Below, one piece after another: positions 7,772 through 14,907 of a stretch of DNA of 16,110 nucleotides. The stretch is from contig DATCBY010000016.1 of the NCBI GenBank assembly GCA_036511595.1, positions 1-16,110 of the forward strand. Reading direction: 5' to 3'. This DNA is from DASZQY01 sp036511595 (lineage in GTDB: Bacteria > Pseudomonadota > Alphaproteobacteria > Rhizobiales > Kaistiaceae). Position numbers and translations under genes: made by a program. Below the pieces are notes generated by a model. That model searched no databases. It was not told where the DNA came from and was given only the letters and a program-made list of their open reading frames with translations. Each line of letters opens with the position of its first letter. The first letter of the stretch is position 1.

Positions 7772-9286
7772 ATGATCCAGGGCACCGGCAGCCACGTCGG
7801 CAAGTCGGTGCTGGTCGCGGGACTGGCGCGGGCGCTTCTGCGGCGCGGGCTGAAGGTCGCGCCCTTCAAGCCGCAGAACATGTCGAACAACGCGGCGGTT
7901 GCCGCCGATGCGGGCGAGATCGGGCGGGCCCAGGCGCTGCAGGCGCGCGCCGCAGGGCTGGCTCCATCGGTGCATATGAACCCGGTGCTGCTGAAGCCCG
8001 AAGGCGAGACCGGTGCGCAGGTAATCGTGCAGGGCAAACGGGCCGGGACCATGCGCGCCGCCGAGTACGGCCGACGGAAGGCGGAGCTGCTGCCGAAGGT
8101 GCTGGAGAGTTTCGCCGCTGTCGGGCGCGGCATGGACATCGTGCTGGTGGAAGGCGCCGGGAGCCCGGCGGAGGTGAATCTGCGCTTGGGAGACATTGCC
8201 AACATGGGCTTTGCGGAAGCGGCCGATGTTCCGGTCGTAATCGTTGGTGACATCGATCGTGGTGGCGTCATCGCCAGTCTGGTCGGAACGCATGCGGTGC
8301 TTGCCGGCGAGGATCGGAAGCGGATCAGGGGCTTCATCGTCAACAAGCTGCGCGGGGACGCTGGGTTGTTCGCGCCGGGCGCTGCGCGCGTTGTCGCGGA
8401 GACGGGCTGGCCTAATCTTGGGGTGGTGCCGTGGTTCGACGCGGCGCGGCTGCTGCCAGCGGAGGATGCGCTGGCGCTGCTGGACCCCGATGTTCGCCGA
8501 GGCGACGAGAAGGGAAAGCCGGTCGTTGCCGTTCCGCATCTGCCGCGCATCGCCAACTTTGACGACCTCGATCCGCTGCGCGCCGAACCGGGCGTGTCGG
8601 TCGTGCTGGTCGAGCCGGGCATGGTGTTTCCCGACGCCGATCTCATCGTCATACCCGGCTCCAAGGCGACGATTGCCGACCTGGCGTTCCTGCGGGCGGA
8701 AGGTTGGGACATCGACATTGCCGCGCACGTCCGGCGCGGCGGGCGCGTGCTTGGGCTGTGCGGCGGCTATCAGATGCTCGGGCGGACGATCGACGATCCT
8801 GAAGGCGTCGAGGGGGCGGCGGGGTCGGTCGCCGGGCTCGGGCTGCTTGACGTCGACACGGTGCTGGCTGCCGACAAGACGACCGCCGCCGTCAGCGGCG
8901 TTCATATTGGGACGGGAGAGAGCGTGACGGGATACGAGATTCACCTCGGACGCACCAGCGGAAGCGATTGCTCTCGCCCCTTCGTCGAACTGGGTGGCCG
9001 CGTCGATGGCGCCGGGTCGGCCGATGGCGCCGTGGCGGGAACGTATGTTCACGGCATCTTCGCGGCGGACGGGTTCCGGCCGAAGTTTCTGGCCGGGCTG
9101 GGCGTGCCGGCATCGCGCGTTCGCTACGAGACGCTGGTCGAGGAGACGCTGGATGCGCTCGCCGCGCATCTCGAACGGCACGTTGACATCGACGCGCTGC
9201 TGGCGATTGCCGGCTATCGCAGCGCCACGATCGCGACGCCCGCCACGGCGACGACGGCGAAGAGGATGACATTGGCGCCGACATAA
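7772..9286 (+). CDS. cobQ: Cobyric acid synthase CobQ (glutamine-dependent amidase)
   Basis: CobQ amidates four carboxylates of adenosylcobyrinic acid a,c-diamide, using glutamine and ATP. The N-terminal BioD-like ATP-binding domain begins MIQGTGSHVGKS and continues FKPQNMSNNAAV. The C-terminal type-1 glutamine amidotransferase-like domain has the nucleophile Cys330 in GLCGGYQMLG and His427 in YVHGIF. The ATG at 7772 is the first standard in-frame start. However, the sequence upstream reads SRPAAI in frame after a CTG at 7751 that overlaps the cobO stop, and family members often begin with a similar short lead, so the true start may be there. The last ~20 residues (after HVDIDALLAIA) go beyond the usual CobQ end and overlap the 3' end of cobD on the other strand. 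Confidence 0.96.
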   Translation: MIQGTGSHVGKSVLVAGLARALLRRGLKVAPFKPQNMSNNAAVAADAGEIGRAQALQARAAGLAPSVHMNPVLLKPEGETGAQVIVQGKRAGTMRAAEYGRRKAELLPKVLESFAAVGRGMDIVLVEGAGSPAEVNLRLGDIANMGFAEAADVPVVIVGDIDRGGVIASLVGTHAVLAGEDRKRIRGFIVNKLRGDAGLFAPGAARVVAETGWPNLGVVPWFDAARLLPAEDALALLDPDVRRGDEKGKPVVAVPHLPRIANFDDLDPLRAEPGVSVVLVEPGMVFPDADLIVIPGSKATIADLAFLRAEGWDIDIAAHVRRGGRVLGLCGGYQMLGRTIDDPEGVEGAAGSVAGLGLLDVDTVLAADKTTAAVSGVHIGTGESVTGYEIHLGRTSGSDCSRPFVELGGRVDGAGSADGAVAGTYVHGIFAADGFRPKFLAGLGVPASRVRYETLVEETLDALAAHLERHVDIDALLAIAGYRSATIATPATATTAKRMTLAPT

Positions 9287-10191
9287 ACGCGGAGCGCGCG
9301 GCGGATGTCGCCGGGATCGGCGTCGCGGCGGCCGCCTTCGTTGACGAAGGGATCGGCCACGATGACACCGGCGTAGCGGCGCGGACCGGCGAGTGCGATG
9401 CCGAGCGCGGCGGCCATCGCGGCTTCCGGCCAGCCGGCGTTGGGCGAACGGTGCTTGCTCGCGTCGAAGCGCATGATGCTGAAAGCATGGTCGATGCGCC
9501 CGCCGGCGCGTGGGGCGGCTAGCGCTATCAGGCTGCCGGCTATGCGGCTGGCGGGCAGGTTGACGAGATCGTCGAGACGGGCCGCCGCCCAGCCAAAGGC
9601 CTCGTGATGCGGAGTCAGGTGGCCGATCATGGAGTCTGCGGTGTTGATCGCCTTATAGGCGAAGAGGCCGGGGAGGCCGAGCAGCGCGAACCAGAACGCC
9701 GGGGCGACGACGCCATCGGAGAAATTCTCGGCGAGCGACTCGACCGCCGCGCGGCAAATGCGGGCTTTGTCGAGACCGGCGGGATCGCGGCCGACGATGC
9801 GCGCGACGGCAGTGCGTGCCGCATCAATGCCACGATCGAACGCGGCGCCGACCGCCGCGACGTGGTCGTAGAGGGAGCGGGCGGAGAGAAGAATGGCGGC
9901 CGCGATCGCTGTCCCGATCCGGCCATAGGTCCACCCGGTGAAGAGCCATTCCAGCGCAAAGCCGACAAGGGCGGCGATGGCAACTACCATGACCAGAGCG
10001 AAGGCGCCGAGAGTGCGCCGCCATCCTGGGCCAAATCTTTGCCGATTGAGCAAGCGATCAAGGACCGCGATCAGGCCGCCGAGCGCGGCGACCGGATGCG
10101 GCAGGCGGCGCCAGATGAAGCCGGGATCGCCGATGACGGCGTCGATGGCGAGCGCGATGGCCAGGAGCCAGACGTGATCCAGCGTGGTCAC
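9214..10191 (-). CDS. cobD: Adenosylcobinamide-phosphate synthase CobD (CbiB)
   Basis: A 325-residue integral membrane protein of the CobD/CbiB family. It joins adenosylcobyric acid to (R)-1-amino-2-propanol phosphate, the product of CobC. Recognisable features are the N-terminal AIDAVIGDP...HPVAALGGLI, the AAVESLAENFSDGVVAPAFW block with its downstream NTADSMIGH, and FGWAAARLDDLVNLPASRI. Several hydrophobic spans are evident, including a final one at the extreme C-terminus (VILFAVVAVAGVAIVALR). The start is a GTG that overlaps the btuF stop (GTGA), so it is translationally coupled to btuF. The name cobD here is the Pseudomonas denitrificans usage; Salmonella CobD is the decarboxylase called cobC below. 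Its 3' end overlaps cobQ by 73 bp. Confidence 0.96.
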   Translation of the reverse strand: MTTLDHVWLLAIALAIDAVIGDPGFIWRRLPHPVAALGGLIAVLDRLLNRQRFGPGWRRTLGAFALVMVVAIAALVGFALEWLFTGWTYGRIGTAIAAAILLSARSLYDHVAAVGAAFDRGIDAARTAVARIVGRDPAGLDKARICRAAVESLAENFSDGVVAPAFWFALLGLPGLFAYKAINTADSMIGHLTPHHEAFGWAAARLDDLVNLPASRIAGSLIALAAPRAGGRIDHAFSIMRFDASKHRSPNAGWPEAAMAAALGIALAGPRRYAGVIVADPFVNEGGRRDADPGDIRRALRVYVGANVILFAVVAVAGVAIVALR

Positions 10192-11033
10192 GGCGCGGGC
10201 TGGATGTGGCGGGCTTGCGCGGTGAGCCAGTCGAGCGCCGCCGGCAGGGAGGGGCCCCCGCAGGCGGTGAGCTTGTTGGGCAGGACGATGCGACGCGCGG
10301 GCGGATAGAGACGTGCGAGGGCAGGATGGGCAAGAAGCGCGCTGCCCTGATCCTCGGCGCGGGCGTCGGCGTGGGCGACGACGATGTAGTCGGGCGGATC
10401 GGCGACCAGTCTTTCCAGCGGAACGAAGCCGCCGGTCTTGCCGGCAAGGGCATCCCCGTCGTTGGTGAAGCCGGCGATCGACAGCAACTCGCCGGTCAGC
10501 GTATCGCCGCCGGTGACGTAGCCGCGGCGCTGATAGTTGGCGACGGTCGGCTTGCCCGACGGTGCCGCGGCGATGGTGCGAGCGCGGGCGGCTTCGATAT
10601 CGGCCACCAAGGCCTCGCCGCGCTCCGGATGGCCGACGAGGGCGGCAACCTGGCGGATCTGTTTCTCGGAGTCGGCGATGCTGCGGGCGGCGTCCAGCAG
10701 TTCGACGCGGTAACCGAGGCGGGCGAGCATGTCGCGCGTGGCGTGCTTGGTGAACCGACCGGCCAGAACAAGATCGGGGTTGTAGCCGACAACGGTCTCG
10801 GCGCTGGCGGCGTTGTGGGGGAAGGCCCGCGCGGCGTCGGCGACGTAGGAGAGATCGGGGTCGGTAGCATAGACCGACAGCGCCGCGATCTGGCCGGGAT
10901 CGGCGACGGACACCAGCAGCTCGTCGGCACAGAGATTAATCGACACGATGTGCTGCGACGGCGCGGCGGCCAGCGCCGAAACCGGCAGCAGGATTGCCAC
11001 AATCCAAAGAAATCCGGTGAACCTGCCCGACAT
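10188..11033 (-). CDS. btuF: Periplasmic cobalamin-binding protein, BtuF-like ABC substrate-binding protein
   Basis: A 281-residue class III (TroA/BtuF-like) substrate-binding protein, predicted to pass cobalamin from the periplasm to BtuCD. The N-terminus MSGRFTGFLWIVAILLPVSA followed by LAAAP is a clear Sec signal peptide, with cleavage near residues 22-24 and no lipobox cysteine. The mature protein begins HIVSINLCADELLV, with further family blocks YNPDLVLAG and DYIVVAHADA. The ATG at 11033 is preferred over an upstream in-frame GTG at 11063, because it places the signal peptide at the N-terminus and follows a G-rich GGGGGCGG. It is divergent from btuB and overlaps cobD by 4 nt. An iron-siderophore or other corrinoid ligand cannot be excluded, but the neighbourhood strongly supports B12. 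Confidence 0.88.
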   Translation of the reverse strand: MSGRFTGFLWIVAILLPVSALAAAPSQHIVSINLCADELLVSVADPGQIAALSVYATDPDLSYVADAARAFPHNAASAETVVGYNPDLVLAGRFTKHATRDMLARLGYRVELLDAARSIADSEKQIRQVAALVGHPERGEALVADIEAARARTIAAAPSGKPTVANYQRRGYVTGGDTLTGELLSIAGFTNDGDALAGKTGGFVPLERLVADPPDYIVVAHADARAEDQGSALLAHPALARLYPPARRIVLPNKLTACGGPSLPAALDWLTAQARHIQPAP

Positions 11034-11083
11034 CCGCCCCCGCCCGCGTTGCGCGTCATCCACCGCTCGTTTACGCCTTGGTT

Positions 11084-11162
11084 ATCCGGCGGGGAAGCCG
11101 GATGGGCCCGGGACACGATCCCCGTGACGGGCGCCTGTCCAGATCGATCCACTCCGGAGATC
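11084..11162 (+). promoter_or_regulatory. Structured btuB leader; possible divergent or decayed cobalamin riboswitch
   Basis: Three hairpins lie between btuF and btuB. The first is ATCCGGC (11084-11090)/GCCGGAT (11097-11103) with loop GGGGAA. The second is GGACA (11111-11115)/TGTCC (11136-11140) enclosing CCCG/CGGG (11121-11124/11128-11131). The third is AGATC (11141-11145)/GATCT (11158-11162) with an inner TCC/GGA; it holds the btuB ribosome-binding site GGAG (11156-11159). An alternative fold gives CCGG 11098-11101/11108-11111 and then CACG 11114-11117/CGTG 11123-11126, which resembles P4 and P5 of a B12 riboswitch after GGAA. The GCCACTG core of the canonical class is absent. Confidence 0.4.
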
Positions 11163-11169
11163 TGCCATC

Positions 11170-13098
11170 ATGGCTTCTGTCGGGCGGCGCCTTGGCGTCC
11201 TCTCCATTCTTGTGCTTTTTGCGGTCGGCGCCCGGGCGTGGGCCGACGATGTTCCGTCCATCGTCGTGACGCCGTACTTCGTGCCGACCTCGATTGCGCG
11301 GGCCGGCAGCACGATCTCGGTCATCAGCCGCGAGCAGATCGCGCGCTCTTCGGCGGGGACGCTGGTGGATGTGCTGCGCTCCGCGCCGGGTGTCACGGTG
11401 ACGGAGAGTGGGGGGGCGGGCGGGCAGGCGCTGGTCTATCTGCGCGGTGCCGAGCCGCAGCACACGCTGGTGCTGATCGACGGTATCCGCGTCAATGACG
11501 TGTCGAGTGCGCGGGACGAGTTCGACTTTGCGAGTTTTGCCGCAACCGACATCGAGCGCATCGAGATTTTGCGCGGGCCGCAGAGCGCGCTTTACGGTTC
11601 CGATGCCATCGGCGGCGTCATCAACATCATCACGCGGCGACCGCCGAGCAGCGGGGCTCGCTACTTCGCCACGGTGGAAGGCGGCAGCTACGGGACGGCG
11701 CGCACCACCTTGTCGGCGGCGCAGACGTCGGGGGCGTTCAGCCTTTCGGGCAGCGGTACCTATTTCAACACGGCGGGCTTCTCGCGCGTGGGAAATCGCG
11801 ACACCGACGAGCCGGACGGCACGCAGAAATTCGCCGGCAACCTACGCGGCTCGGTCGATCTCGGTCAGGACACAAAGCTGGAGTTTGGCGTTGACGGCTA
11901 TCAGGCGAATGCCGCCATCGACGGGGCGCCGCCTACTCCCACGACTCTGTGTCCGGCAGGAAGCCCCTGCTACCAAACCAAGCTCACCGCCGCCGCCGAC
12001 GCGCCCAATACATCCGACCGGACGGTGATCGACGCTTTCGGGCGGTTCAGCTTCGCCGCATTCGGCGGCGCGTTGCACAACTCATTCACGGTGTCGGACA
12101 CCAGCACCAGCCGGGTGCTCGACCAGCTCAACGGCGTCACGATGCAGCACTACAACTACAGCGGCTCGGACATCGGCGGCGATTACCAAGGAGTTCTCAC
12201 GCTCGACAGAGGTTCGCTGGTTTTCGGCAGCGGGCTGCACTCGCAGGCGGCGTCCAACGCCAACGACGATCCCTTCTCGCCGGACTTCAACGCGACGCGC
12301 GCGCTCTATGACGGGTATGTGCTTTATCAGCTGCCCATCGGCGATCGTCTGGACCTGTCGTTTGCCGGCAGATATGACGGCGAATTCAATGGCGACGGAT
12401 TCACGACGGGCCGCGTGACTGCCGCGTACGACATACCCGAGACCGAGACGCGCTTTCATGCCGGCGCCGGGACGGGGGCGAAGCTGCCAACGGCGTTCGA
12501 GCTGTCGTACAACGCGGCCCTGGTGCCCGAGCAAAGCTTCGGGGTGGACTTCGGTGTCGGCCAGACGCTGTTCGACGGCCGGCTGTCGTTGGATGCGACC
12601 GGCTTCTACAACCGGTTTCACAATCTCATCGATTTCGACTTTTCGATTCCGCCGAGCGGCGGCTACGCCAACATCAAGGACTCGGCTACCGCCGGGGTGG
12701 AACTGTCCGGGACCGCCAACGTCGTTCCCGGAAAGCTGTCGGCCACAGCGTCGTACACCTACCTCTACGCGCAGAACCTGGACACCGGGTTCCCGTTGCA
12801 ACGGCGGCCGGTCAATTCGGGCAAGGTGTCGGTGACCTACACCGGCATCCAGAACCTCTCAGCCACGCTGTCGGCGACGCTCGTGGGAGCACGAAATAAC
12901 AACGACGCCACGACTGCGTCGCCGCCGCTTGTTCTGCCGGCGTATGCCCGGGTCGATCTGGAAGCGACCTATCGCGTCAACGACGCTGTTTCTGTCTTTG
13001 GGCGGATCGAGAATCTTCTGAACGCGACCTATCAGGACCCGTGGGGGTATAATACGGCGGGCCTTTCGGTGTACGCCGGGCTCACTTGGAGCCACTGA
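11170..13098 (+). CDS. btuB: TonB-dependent outer-membrane receptor, BtuB-like vitamin B12 receptor
   Basis: A 642-residue TonB-dependent receptor, slightly longer than E. coli BtuB (614). A signal peptide spans residues 1 to about 25 (ending ARAWA-DD). A TonB-box-like PSIVVTP follows, then the plug domain: SVISREQI, LRSAPGVTV, YLRGAEPQHTLVLIDGIRVN and IERIEILRGPQSALYGSDA, ending GGVINIITRR. The remainder is a beta-barrel of alternating strands. One extracellular loop has a close cysteine pair (CPAGSPC). The final strand ends YAGLTWSH, so the last residue is His rather than the usual aromatic. GGAG at 11156-11159 precedes the ATG. btuC follows after 10 nt. Cobalamin as ligand is inferred from the operon; sequence alone would also allow another TonB substrate. 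Confidence 0.93.
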   Translation: MASVGRRLGVLSILVLFAVGARAWADDVPSIVVTPYFVPTSIARAGSTISVISREQIARSSAGTLVDVLRSAPGVTVTESGGAGGQALVYLRGAEPQHTLVLIDGIRVNDVSSARDEFDFASFAATDIERIEILRGPQSALYGSDAIGGVINIITRRPPSSGARYFATVEGGSYGTARTTLSAAQTSGAFSLSGSGTYFNTAGFSRVGNRDTDEPDGTQKFAGNLRGSVDLGQDTKLEFGVDGYQANAAIDGAPPTPTTLCPAGSPCYQTKLTAAADAPNTSDRTVIDAFGRFSFAAFGGALHNSFTVSDTSTSRVLDQLNGVTMQHYNYSGSDIGGDYQGVLTLDRGSLVFGSGLHSQAASNANDDPFSPDFNATRALYDGYVLYQLPIGDRLDLSFAGRYDGEFNGDGFTTGRVTAAYDIPETETRFHAGAGTGAKLPTAFELSYNAALVPEQSFGVDFGVGQTLFDGRLSLDATGFYNRFHNLIDFDFSIPPSGGYANIKDSATAGVELSGTANVVPGKLSATASYTYLYAQNLDTGFPLQRRPVNSGKVSVTYTGIQNLSATLSATLVGARNNNDATTASPPLVLPAYARVDLEATYRVNDAVSVFGRIENLLNATYQDPWGYNTAGLSVYAGLTWSH

Positions 13099-13108
13099 CG
13101 GAGCGGCG

Positions 13109-14128
13109 ATGGCGAGCGGCAAGCGAGGACAGGACGCGGCGCTGATCGGAGCGCTTGCCGTTCTCGTGGGGGCGCTGCTTGCCACCTCGCTCGCCGTGGG
13201 GCCGGTGTTTCTTTCGCCGCCAACGGTGGTGTCGGCGCTCTTCGGCCATGGCAGCGAGGCGGCGAACATCATTGTGGGCGAGATACGCCTGCCGCGAGCG
13301 ATCCTGGCGCTTCTCATCGGCGGTACGCTCGGCCTGGCGGGAGCGGCGCTGCAGGGGCTGTTGCGCAATCCGCTGGCGGCTCCCGAGCTTTTCGGTGCGC
13401 CGTCGGCGGCGGCGCTCGGCGCGGTGACGGTGATCTCGCTCTGCTTCGTCGACGCGCTCTCCTTTGCGCTTCCGGTCGCGGCGATCGCCGGGGCGCTGAT
13501 CTCCGTGGCGCTGCTGATCCTCGTCGCCGGACCGCGCTCCAGCCTGCTGGTCCTGATCCTTGCCGGCCTTGCGGTCGCCAGCCTTGCAGGCGCCGGCACG
13601 TCGCTGGCGCTCAACCTGGCGCCCAATCCCTTCGCCGCGCTGGAGATCGCTTTCTGGCTCCTCGGTTCGCTGGAAGATCGCAGCATGCGCCACGTACTGA
13701 TCGCGCTGCCGTTCATGGTGGCCGGCAGCATCCTGCTGCTGTGGGATCGGCGGGCCTTTCGCGCCCTGACGCTCGGCGAGGAGACGGCGGCCAGTCTCGG
13801 GTTCGATCTTGCGTGGGTGCGCATCCGGGTCGTCACCGGCGTAGCCGCCGCAGTCGGAGCGGGCGTGGCCGTTGCCGGCAGCATCGGCTTCATCGGACTG
13901 GTGGCGCCGCACCTTGTGCGTCCGTTCGTCGGCCACGATCCCGGGCGCCTGCCGGTTCCGGCGGCGCTGTCGGGAGCGGCGCTGCTGCTGGTCGCCGACA
14001 TCGCGGTGCGCCTGATCCCGTCGCAGACCGAAATCAACGTCGGCGTGCTCACCTCGCTTATCGGTGCGCCGTTCTTCATCGTGCTCATCCTGCGTCGCCG
14101 CGGCGATCTGACCGGTGCCTCGCCGTGA
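13109..14128 (+). CDS. btuC: Cobalamin ABC transporter permease BtuC (FecCD family)
   Basis: A 339-residue FecCD/BtuC-type permease with about ten hydrophobic spans. Family signatures include EIRLPRAILALLIGGTLGLA followed by GAALQGLLRNPLAAPELFG near the N-terminus, and AVAGSIGFIGLVAPHLVRPF with GHDPG near residues 255-277, the coupling-helix region that contacts the ATPase. The homodimer forms the inner-membrane pathway for cobalamin. The ATG at 13109 is preceded by GGAG at 13101-13104, and the btuB stop is 10 nt upstream. The stop overlaps the btuD GTG by 4 nt. The same family imports ferric siderophores; the B12 assignment rests on context with btuB, btuF and the cob genes. Confidence 0.93.
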   Translation: MASGKRGQDAALIGALAVLVGALLATSLAVGPVFLSPPTVVSALFGHGSEAANIIVGEIRLPRAILALLIGGTLGLAGAALQGLLRNPLAAPELFGAPSAAALGAVTVISLCFVDALSFALPVAAIAGALISVALLILVAGPRSSLLVLILAGLAVASLAGAGTSLALNLAPNPFAALEIAFWLLGSLEDRSMRHVLIALPFMVAGSILLLWDRRAFRALTLGEETAASLGFDLAWVRIRVVTGVAAAVGAGVAVAGSIGFIGLVAPHLVRPFVGHDPGRLPVPAALSGAALLLVADIAVRLIPSQTEINVGVLTSLIGAPFFIVLILRRRGDLTGASP

Positions 14129-14907
14129 GCGACCCGGTTCTCCAGATTGCGCACCTGTCGGTGTCGCTCGATCGCCGGCAGGTGCTTGCCGACGTGACGC
14201 TTACGGTTCGGGCCGGCGAGTTCGTGGTTGTCGTCGGGCCGAATGGCGCGGGCAAGACGACGCTGCTGCGCGCCGCAGCCGGACTTGTTCCTTCATCGGG
14301 CGAAATCGCCATCGGCGGCGTGCCGCTCGCCCGACTGTCGCCGCAGGAGCGGGCGCGCTCGCTCGGGTACCTGCCGCAGGGCCATGTCTTCCACTGGCCG
14401 CTGACAGTGTTTGACATTGTGGCGCTCGGCCGGCTGCCGCGCGGGGCAGGGGCCGACCTCTCGGACGCGGACCGGGAAGCCATCGGTATCGCGATGCAGG
14501 AAACCGGGACGGAGCAGTTTGCCGCGCGGCCGGTGACGACGCTCTCCGGCGGCGAGCGGGCGCGGGTGGCCATGGCCCGGGTGCTGGCGACCGAGGCGCC
14601 TCTGATACTTACGGACGAGCCGACCGCCTCGCTCGATCTCCGCCATCAGATCACGGTCATCGAGATGCTCCGCCGGCACGCCAACAGCTTTGGCGCGGTA
14701 CTGGCGGTGCTGCACGATCTCGCCCTGGCTGCCCGTCACGCCGATCGTATCGTCGTTATCGACGGCGGCCGCGTCGTAGCGGACGGGCCGCCGCGCGAGG
14801 TGCTGACGAGCGAACGGCTGGCGGAGACATTTGGCGTAAAGGCCGACGTGATAGAGGCGCGCGGGGCGCCGCTGATATTCCCGTGGGCGGTCAGCGGCAC
14901 GCCGTGA
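14125..14907 (+). CDS. btuD: Cobalamin ABC transporter ATP-binding protein BtuD
   Basis: A 260-residue ABC ATPase of the FecE/BtuD group, which powers BtuC. Walker A GPNGAGKT is at 38-45, the Q-loop region GYLPQGH follows, signature LSGGE is at 140-144, Walker B LILTDEP at 160-166, and the H-loop His197 in VLHDL. The open frame extends far upstream over btuC, but the real start is the GTG at 14125 that overlaps the btuC stop (GTGA). It places SDPVLQIAHLSVSL directly before the ATPase core. The last 17 bp overlap the 3' end of cobC on the opposite strand. No terminator hairpin is visible at this junction. Confidence 0.95.
   Translation: MSDPVLQIAHLSVSLDRRQVLADVTLTVRAGEFVVVVGPNGAGKTTLLRAAAGLVPSSGEIAIGGVPLARLSPQERARSLGYLPQGHVFHWPLTVFDIVALGRLPRGAGADLSDADREAIGIAMQETGTEQFAARPVTTLSGGERARVAMARVLATEAPLILTDEPTASLDLRHQITVIEMLRRHANSFGAVLAVLHDLALAARHADRIVVIDGGRVVADGPPREVLTSERLAETFGVKADVIEARGAPLIFPWAVSGTP

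Noticed and set aside
5764..9181. Long minus-strand frames (508 and 539 codons) opposite cobN, cobO and cobQ
   Set aside because: Same shadow effect: low-complexity Arg/Ala/Pro-rich translations and no plausible ribosome-binding site, while the opposite frames are clear enzymes.
11040..11169. Possible cobalamin riboswitch on the minus strand for btuF-cobD
   Set aside because: No GCCACTG-like core or B12 box is found reading the minus strand between btuB and btuF.
10206..11498. 430-codon plus-strand frame opposite btuF and running into btuB
   Set aside because: It is antisense to a well-formed periplasmic binding protein and out of frame with btuB. No domain is recognisable.
13741..14124. 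N-terminal extension of the btuD frame over btuC
   Set aside because: It is merely open in a shifted frame within btuC. The GTG at 14125 overlaps the btuC stop and begins the usual ABC ATPase N-terminus.
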